Made by a program: the position numbers and the translations under genes. The notes beneath the pieces were generated by a model that worked only from the letters and a program-made list of their open reading frames with translations, ran no database searches and was not told the origin of the DNA. Of a DNA stretch of 64,000 nucleotides, positions 48,966 through 64,000 are shown one piece after another. Origin of the DNA: Corticium candelabrum (lineage: Eukaryota > Porifera > Homoscleromorpha > Homosclerophorida > Plakinidae); NCBI RefSeq assembly GCF_963422355.1, contig NC_085089.1, positions 1,112,001 through 1,176,000 on the forward strand, given 5' to 3'. Within the stretch, counting starts at the first letter, position 1. Each line of letters opens with the position of its first letter.

Positions 48966-49770
48966 TAACTCTGTCGTTCAGACAATTGCAATTGCAAATA
49001 ACAGCGGTGAAGCTTGCCAGGTCCATTTCGACCAAAAAACGCATGAAACTGACGGAGTAAGCATGCATTACATTCGTGCTACCGAAACATGGATCTGCTG
49101 CCGCTGTTGCTACAAAAACTGCGGTAATCACATAACATGCACTCAGTGTGGCGACAAAACCCTCATCCGACGTACGCGTAGTACATGACTGCTACTTGAT
49201 CCATCAACGTAATACTGTGGGAAAATGGACTACGCATGTGCGAAAGGTCATTTGCCGGAGACATAGAGGTGCGTGTGTGCCTGCTCGGTAAGTTCAATGT
49301 TGAAGACAGTCACTTTGGTTTATTAGTGTACGCACGTGTGAAGCTAGATTTTTGTTCGTTAGTGAGTTCATGAGTTTCTAACTAATCATGCTTAGCAATG
49401 TGATCATGACTTTGTTTTGATTTGTTCAGACTGAATTGTTAATGTGATTTATTGGTGTCGTAGAGTTTCCGATTTGCTTAGTGAGTAAAATCTTTGACTG
49501 TACTTACTACTGCTAGACCGGAAGAGCGTACTATCTTGGAGAGTCATGTCCACGTCCACTTTGTCTGTTTCCGCTTTCAATGACGTGATTCCACGGGGAG
49601 GAGCCAGCATGCATGATATTTCTGAAGACGAATGGGAATGTGATCGCTGTAGATATAAGAACAAATCCGTATACGTAAACTGTCAACAATGTGAGGACGA
49701 TATCGATGGAGGTAAATCCAAGTCTCATTCTACTGGATATGACAAAAAGAAGGCGTCAAATGCTCAATAA
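48966..49770 (+). pseudogene. RanBP2-type zinc-finger gene, left copy (frameshifted)
   Basis: Exons 48966-49287, 49464-49480 (17 nt) and 49517-49770 correspond to the right copy. The first finger (WICCRCCYKNCGNHITCTQC) is readable, but one extra A near 49155-49159 (GACAAAACCC against GACAAACCC) shifts the frame into TGA at 49186. The third exon remains open, including WECDRCRYKNKSVYVNCQQC. Either this copy is inactive or only a short one-finger product is made. Confidence 0.6.
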
Positions 49771-50070
49771 ATTGCAGTCCCGAGGGCAGTAGTACTATAT
49801 TTCGATTTTAGATGTAGCCTGCAAATGAATGTAAGCTTGTGGCTAATTAATTGCAGCATTTCATTTGAAGTCAAAGATTTCTATACAAACTTCTAGTTTT
49901 AGAAGTAATTAAATTAGCCAGTTGGGCACTTAGCACTGTGTGTGTTTAGAATGAACAAGATGAAAAGCTTGACTCTTACAGGTAGGAAAGGTTTGGAGTG
50001 TAGCAGCAGTGCGCGCGAGTACATTACATCCCAAGGTCACTTAATTAGCGTGCGTTAACGATCTCCACAT
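49771..50070. other. Intergenic, zinc-finger gene to XPO5 5' exon, left copy
   Basis: 300 bp between the zinc-finger stop and the XPO5 ATG at 50070. It should hold the XPO5 promoter, but no TATA box was seen. Confidence 0.5.
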
Positions 50071-51530
50071 GGAGGAGAGTTTACGGCTTATTGTTGAAGC
50101 TGTCGATGTTGCGTTAGATCCTACGATAGATCATAAAGACAGAAATAGAGCGTACGAAGTAAGTGTGCTATTTTATACGTAACACTGTTGTGGGAAATTT
50201 GTGTTGGCACTGAAAATTGAAATTTGTACAACAAAGTAGACTATACTATCACTCAGTGATGTTATACTGTAATTTCTGCATATCAGACACAGCTTGCGTT
50301 ATGGCTTGTTGTATATTAGGGTATTTTTAATTGACGTGTTCTTGCATACGCTGTACAGACGTGGATCCAGCGTTCAATTTCGTTTAGTGCCAATGTTAAG
50401 ATTAATGAGCTTTTAAACCTCTTAATCTAATATTAATTAATATATTGCTAATTTAAAATTTTAAGAGCAATATACGACTTAAAGACAACGAATACTATCA
50501 GCAAAAGTCATCCTGTGAAAGTATGCTTCATCAGTAAAGTTTGTAAGTTCCATTCTACAAGGATGCTTTCTAGCAAAGTCATTAATTAATTAATTAACGA
50601 TAGCTTCATAGTTAATGTCTAAACCCTAATGAAAATGCATGAGTGCGAGACCGTTACCCAGCATTGCATGCAAGGTTAACCTGATCCAGTTCAGAAATAG
50701 CATACGTGCTTCCACTATATTCAGAATTCTGGACAAGCATAAGGTCTTGCATGAAAAGAAGTATCTAACACAACAACTAGCAACTTCTGGACTTAAGAGG
50801 CAGGACAAGAAATGTCAATATTTCTAACAACTTGGGTGAACATACTGCTATGGGTTAGTAGGACAGTTCTAATATCTGATGATATGTGCTGATTTTGACA
50901 CGTAACTTGGTAATACAAGCCCAAGATGATATGGCGGATCGACTGTATACAGACCATCCAGAGGTGCAAGAGATATTGCTGCAATTCTTCTTGTTGTGTC
51001 TTCAACTTCAATATCTGGTATTGTGTTTGAAACCTCCAACAGAGGTACTTCAATTAATTAAACTGGAAAAGCTTTAAGCTTAACTGCTGCTTAGACATGC
51101 CGTAAAACATCCAGGATGGAAGAACGTCCGGGAAATGGGTGACCTACCCTTTAAGGACATAGGTGCCAGGGCATTTTGGGCCTTACGGTAGATCCACACT
51201 TGGTATGGTTGTGTTCTATATGAGTTGTATGTCAAATAGGAATAGAATGAAGAAGTGAGAGGGAATGTTGTATTGTAGCATGTTTTGCTTTGTATTGGCT
51301 TTTATGCACTTTGCTTTGCATATATTGTCATCAAATATTCATTTTTATTGTCAGTGGCTGGGAGATTGAATGACACTATTTTGTTAAAGTGCCAACTAAA
51401 AGATTTGCTTGATATTCATGGTTTTGCTGTTATAGCTAGTGAGCACTTTTCTTATCATTGCGAACATGTTTCCTGATAGAATCATTAGGGTGCATGAACA
51501 GGTTGACAGCTATACTGTAGAAGTTATACC

Positions 51531-51618
<88 letters not shown>

Positions 51619-52640
51619 TATGTGAGTTTATCTGTAATTAAAATTGCTGATGTGGTTTTAGGTATGTGAGAAATTTAGAGCAACATGCGACGATGCTTGG
51701 ACTGCAGGAGTTTTTCTCATAACACAGTCTTCACTGTCCACTGGAGTTCGATTGTTTGGTGGACAGTTAGCACAGCATGCTATTGAGTAAATCACTTTCG
51801 ATATCTCTCAGTGTGTTTGTTTAATTAATTGATATTTGTACTGTCGATAGGCATCAACTTGGAAACATTCATATCGATGAAATAACGTCATGGCAACAGA
51901 CAGTTCTGCAACTGATATCCTTAGTGAGTTTATTAACTAATTGTTTACTGGCGAATTGAATAGGTTGATGTTGTATCAGAACTATTGCTCTTATTCTCCG
52001 GCTTTGAGCAAGGCAATTATTTGTGTAGTTGGTGAGCTTGTGAAGAAAACTTGGCCTCAACAGTGGAAAACTCTGATGGCAGATCTAACTGCTATTAGCC
52101 AGACTGGGGTATATAGGTTTAGTTTTAATTAACTTATTGTATAAAGTACTGCTGTTTGTGATTTACAGACTGTACAGCTTGAGTTAGTGTTGCTGCTGTT
52201 TGGTCGGCTTGGAGAAGATGTGTCTAGTTGTGATAGATCTCTTCATCAGAAAAGAAGACAAGAGTTGGTTATTTCTTTACACAAATGCATGTCAGATATC
52301 TTTGACTTCATCATCTCAACAATATAGCAGCAACTAGGCTGTTACACTTCAAACGTTTCACTAATACAGGCTGCTCTCAACACATTGTCTGCCTACTTGG
52401 ACTGGGCGGAGCTCGACTGTGTATTTGGTCAAGACAGAATTATTCTTCGTTTGCTTACTCATTTGCTGACTGAGAAGAGTCATCAAATGCTTGCTGCTGA
52501 TTGTCTCTTAACAGTTGTGAAGCGAAAGGTGCTTTCTTTATGTCAGTGTGCTATTTGCATTGTAACTGTGTTACTTTGTAGGGCAGGGTGGTTGACCAAA
52601 AGCCAGTATTGACTCTGTTGCTGGAGGTGGTGATGCTCAC
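50070..52640 (+). pseudogene. XPO5: Truncated XPO5 (exons 1 to part of 6), left copy
   Basis: Starts MEESLRLIVEAVDVALDPTI (50070-50159) and continues VCEKFRATCDDAWTAGVFLI (from 51662), HQLGNIHIDEITSWQQTVLQ, VVGELVKKTWPQQWKTLMAD and LVLLLFGRLGEDVSS. In exon 5 a CAG codon of the right copy is TAG here (52325-52327), a premature stop. The gene then breaks off in exon 6 at the duplication junction (52615-52619) and runs out of frame into MRPS5 sequence. It cannot encode a full exportin. Confidence 0.9.
50161..51661. other. XPO5 intron 1, left copy
   Basis: Homologous to 55726-57230. It contains a (TG)n run at 51535-51617 and a stretch (50930-51030) that is open on both strands but whose plus-strand frame is shifted between the copies. 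No function is assigned. Confidence 0.6.
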
Positions 52641-53569
52641 TCTGCTATGCGAAAAGTAGCTTTTAGTTGCTCTGTTTATATCAATGATATACACTGGTTT
52701 GTAACTTAGGCTAGATATCAAGCTGCAAGTGTTCTTCAGTTTGTTGAACGCTACAATGAACACACCAGTAAGTAGATGTGGACTATATTTTATTGTCTAG
52801 TACATTCTTGGTCTGTTTTGCAGTTTATCATGATGTGAAGAGTAGATTTTGCAGAACAAATGTTATTATGCAGAAAAGAGTAAAGGGTGTGGTGCAATAT
52901 GAATTGCATGTTGATTGCGAGTTAACTAGTTGTATTGGATGTTGAGTGAAGGTTATGGACTGAAATGCCATCGGATCGTAACTGAAATATGCAAACTTGT
53001 AGGAATTAGTGATCTTCGATGCAAAGTGATCGGGTCAAAAAATCGTTTGAATGTTGTTCAAGCTGCATTCAAAGCCCTATGCAGCCAGGTCTTGTTTTCA
53101 CAGCTTGTAAGATCTAGATGTGATTTCAACTGCTTATTTGTTACTAGGAGACACCGCAGATGCTAGCAGATAGAACAGGACTGCGGGTGGTTGAGATGAG
53201 ATCGGAGATGGGTATGAGACCAGTGGTTCTGGCAGTGCCAGAGAAAGAGAGAGTATTGTATGAGAAAACAAGACAAGCAGTAGGGTATGGAAGACATTGA
53301 GAACTGATGTTAGCATGTACACTAGTGTACACCTAGGCACAAACAGTGTAATGTGCCAAACTGTACGTCAGAACAACATATTTATGATTTATGACATTAA
53401 AGTAGGATTTAGTTGTATTATTGATTCAGATATGTTATTGGATTACTTTCAGCAACCACTGAGGCTGCGTATGGTATGGGTCAATACTTTGATGGTAGCT
53501 TTTTTCACAGTGGAAAATGTTGTCTCAACATTGTCTGAATGTGCTAGCGCCAAAGTGATGTCAAGATGA
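52620..53569 (+). pseudogene. MRPS5: Headless MRPS5 3' fragment, right copy
   Basis: Carries only the exons from within GFAVAGG onward: ARYQAASVLQFVERYNEHT, GYGLKCHRIVTEICKLVGIS, ADRTGLRVVEMRSEMG. All upstream exons are absent because the duplication starts inside an exon. In the last exon an extra T (gcTTTTTTcac against gcTTTTTcac, about 53500) breaks the frame used by the intact gene. It is a non-functional fragment. Confidence 0.9.
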
Positions 53570-53647
53570 TATAAAAGTTGTGGCATTTTATTGAAGCATT
53601 TCAGAGCTATACTATGCCACAGTGACGATGATGAATTTAATATTTAC

Positions 53648-53649
<2 letters not shown>

Positions 53650-53714
<65 letters not shown>
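53650..53714. repeat. (AT)n microsatellite
   Basis: AT run in the right duplication copy, longer than the equivalent at 44904-44950. Confidence 0.95.
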
Positions 53715-53717
<3 letters not shown>

Positions 53718-54391
53718 GTATGTACCATCCCTACTTAGAAGTGTTAGCGCACTTCCCCAGACACAAAAGGTGTGACTGTCTCATTCCTGTCAACTCAGCA
53801 CATTTATCACGCAATTTTTGATATACTCTGTTTTTTCATGCTTACGCACAAGGGGTCATGATCAAAATCCAGTATTCTACTCTAATGTCATCTTAATTAG
53901 AGAGGAGTATGGTGTCACATTTTCCTGTATAAGCTAAAATCTCCTGAAGTTGGTGGCAATGGCTACCCTAGAATAGGCTCTAGAGTGATCTAGTCTAAAA
54001 ACTTGTTGGTTGTCACAGGAAACACATCTGTGTCATCACATGCATGATGACCTGTGTAATCATCCACATTATGATTACGTCTGATTTGCACCCCTTCTGT
54101 CAGCATATATGTGTTCTCCTCGTTCTGTCATAGTACAGGAATTAATTACCAGTTACCCAATGCAGGTCACTAGCAAAGTGAGAACTTATGAGTCATGCAT
54201 GTACATGTGGCTAGAGAAAATGCATGCTATTTTCTCATGATGTTGAAATCTTGTGTCCCGCCTGAAATGAAAGCTCTAGATACTATAGTTGGGGATTTTA
54301 CTGTCACGCGTGTGGGAAATGTCGTTTTCAGCAACTATATCTCTGTAATAGTAATACACTTGTACATGTGACCAAGAGCATATACCCTACA

Positions 54392-54400
54392 TATATAAAG
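54392..54400 (+). promoter_or_regulatory. TATA-like box, right zinc-finger copy
   Basis: TATATAAAG about 140 bp before the exon at 54539. A likely 5' untranslated exon ends in GCAT|gtgagt at about 54470. Confidence 0.45.
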
Positions 54401-54538
54401 ATGTTAGACCACTACTGTAGTCTTCACTAGTAATCAACACTCTTTCCAACGGCCTCTCTACATTGCATGTGAGTAGAGTCTAGACTCTAATTTTGGATTC
54501 AACTGTAGATGACTGATTGACGTTTGTATATCTTCTAG

Positions 54539-55335
54539 TAACTCCGTCGTTCAGACAATTGCAATTGCAAATAACAGCGGTGAAGCTTGCCAGGTCCATT
54601 TCGACCAAAAAACGCATGAAACTGACGGAGTAAGCATGCATTACATTCGTGCTACCGAGAAATGGATCTGCCGCTGCTGCTGCTACAAAAACTGCGGTAA
54701 TCACATAACATGCACTCAGTGTGGCGACAAACCCTCATCCGACGTACGCATAGTACATGACTGCTACTTGATCCATCAACGTAATACTGTGGGAAAATGG
54801 ACTACGCATGTGCGAAAGGTCATTTGCCGGAGACATAGAGGTGCGTGTGTGTCTGCTCGGTAAGTTCAATGTTGAAGACAGTCACTTTGGTTTATTAGTG
54901 TACGCACGTGTGAAGCTAGATTACACTTTTGTTCGTTAGTGAGTTCATGAGTTTCTAACTAATACTTAGCAATGTGATCATGACTTTGTTTTGATTTGTT
55001 CGGACGGAATTGTTAATGTGATTTATTGGTGTCGTAGAGTTTCCGATTTGCTTAGTGAGTAAAATCTCTGACTTTGCTTACTGCTAGACCGGAAGGGCGT
55101 ACTATCCTGGAGAGTCATGTCCACTTCCTCTGTTTCCACTCTCAATGAGGTGAAGGCACGGGGAGGAGCCAGCATGCATGATATTTCTGAAGACGAATGG
55201 GAATGTGATCGCTGTGGATATAAGAACAAATCCGTATACGTAAACTGTCAACAATGTGAGGATGATATCGATGGAGGTAAATCCAAGTCTCATTCTACTG
55301 GATATGACAAAAAGAAGGCGTCAAATGCTCAATAA
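54539..55335 (+). CDS. Small protein with two RanBP2-type zinc fingers
   Basis: Three exons join in one frame: 54539-54859, a 17-nt microexon at 55038-55054 and 55088-55335. The first holds WICRCCCYKNCGNHITCTQC, the last WECDRCGYKNKSVYVNCQQC. Both fit W-x-C-x2-C-x3-N-x6-C-x2-C, the RanBP2 zinc-finger pattern that in other proteins binds ubiquitin or single-stranded RNA. Between them are basic segments (HVRKVICRRHRGACVSAR). The C-terminus is Lys/Ser-rich (GGKSKSHSTGYDKKKASNAQ). The start is uncertain: MHYIRATEKW (54636) is the first Met in frame. In the last exon a 6-bp length difference between the copies keeps the frame, which supports coding. I cannot name an orthologue. Confidence 0.6.
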
Positions 55336-55635
55336 ATTGCAGTCCCAAGGGCTGTAGTACTATATTTCGATTTTGGAATGTAGCCTACAAATGAATTTAA
55401 GCTTGTGACTACTAATTGCAGCATTTCATTTGAAGTCAAAGATTTCTATACAAACTTCTAGTTTTTAGAAGTAATTAAATTAGCCAGTTGGGCACTTAGC
55501 ACTGTGTGTGTTTAGAATGAACAAGATGAAGAGCTTGTACTTACAAGTAGGAGAGGTTTAGAGTGTGGCAGCAATACGCGCGAGTACGCATTACATCCCA
55601 AGGTCACTTAATTAGCGTGCGTTAACGATCTCCAC
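55336..55635. other. Intergenic, zinc-finger gene to intact XPO5
   Basis: 300 bp containing the presumed XPO5 promoter. No TATA box or recognisable repeat was seen. Confidence 0.5.

Positions 55636-64000
<8,365 letters not shown>

Overview
This is a eukaryotic, metazoan-type window: genes are broken into many short exons by GT-AG (and a few GC-AG) introns, several only 53-70 bp long, base composition is AT-rich, and (CA/TG)n runs and small transposons are dense. Gene content (WDFY3, ADAT3, MTARC, COX16, MRPS5, XPO5) and the Crypton and Mutator-like remnants suggest an early-branching animal, most likely a sponge. That placement is inference from protein resemblance recalled from memory; no database was searched.

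Layout. (1) 719-24505, plus strand: most of WDFY3/Alfy (5' end outside the window), with armadillo-like repeats, a concanavalin-like segment, PH-BEACH, WD40 and a C-terminal FYVE finger. Its introns hold a non-LTR retrotransposon tail, a hAT-like element, a TA-flanked MITE and a 914-bp element with a perfect 9-bp target duplication. (2) 24681-26441, minus: ADAT3, tail-to-tail with WDFY3, lacking two of the three expected zinc ligands. (3) 26680-38552, plus: three tandem MTARC (molybdenum amidoxime reductase) genes; intron 1 of the third holds a decayed Crypton tyrosine recombinase and a 151-bp fold-back. (4) 38778-40041, minus: COX16, head-to-head with (5) MRPS5 (40095-44822, plus). (6) 43874-58188: a tandem segmental duplication whose unit runs from inside an MRPS5 exon, through a small two-zinc-finger gene, to inside an XPO5 exon. 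(7) 55636-64000, plus: the intact XPO5, running off the right edge.

The duplication is the main architectural feature. The full MRPS5 uses the left copy and the full XPO5 uses the right copy. Between them lie a truncated XPO5 (nonsense codon) and a headless MRPS5 (frameshift), joined within exons at a 5-bp microhomology. The zinc-finger gene is frameshifted in the left copy and open in the right one. A ~3.3-kb Mutator-like insertion occurs only in the left copy, and the right copy preserves what looks like the empty site.

Functionally, several products are mitochondrial (MTARC x3, COX16, MRPS5), while ADAT3 and XPO5 act in RNA modification and export and WDFY3 in selective autophagy. No operon-like logic applies; the only clear shared regulation is the 53-bp divergent COX16/MRPS5 start region. 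No tRNA, rRNA or CRISPR was recognised. Exon limits were read by eye from splice motifs and reading frame.
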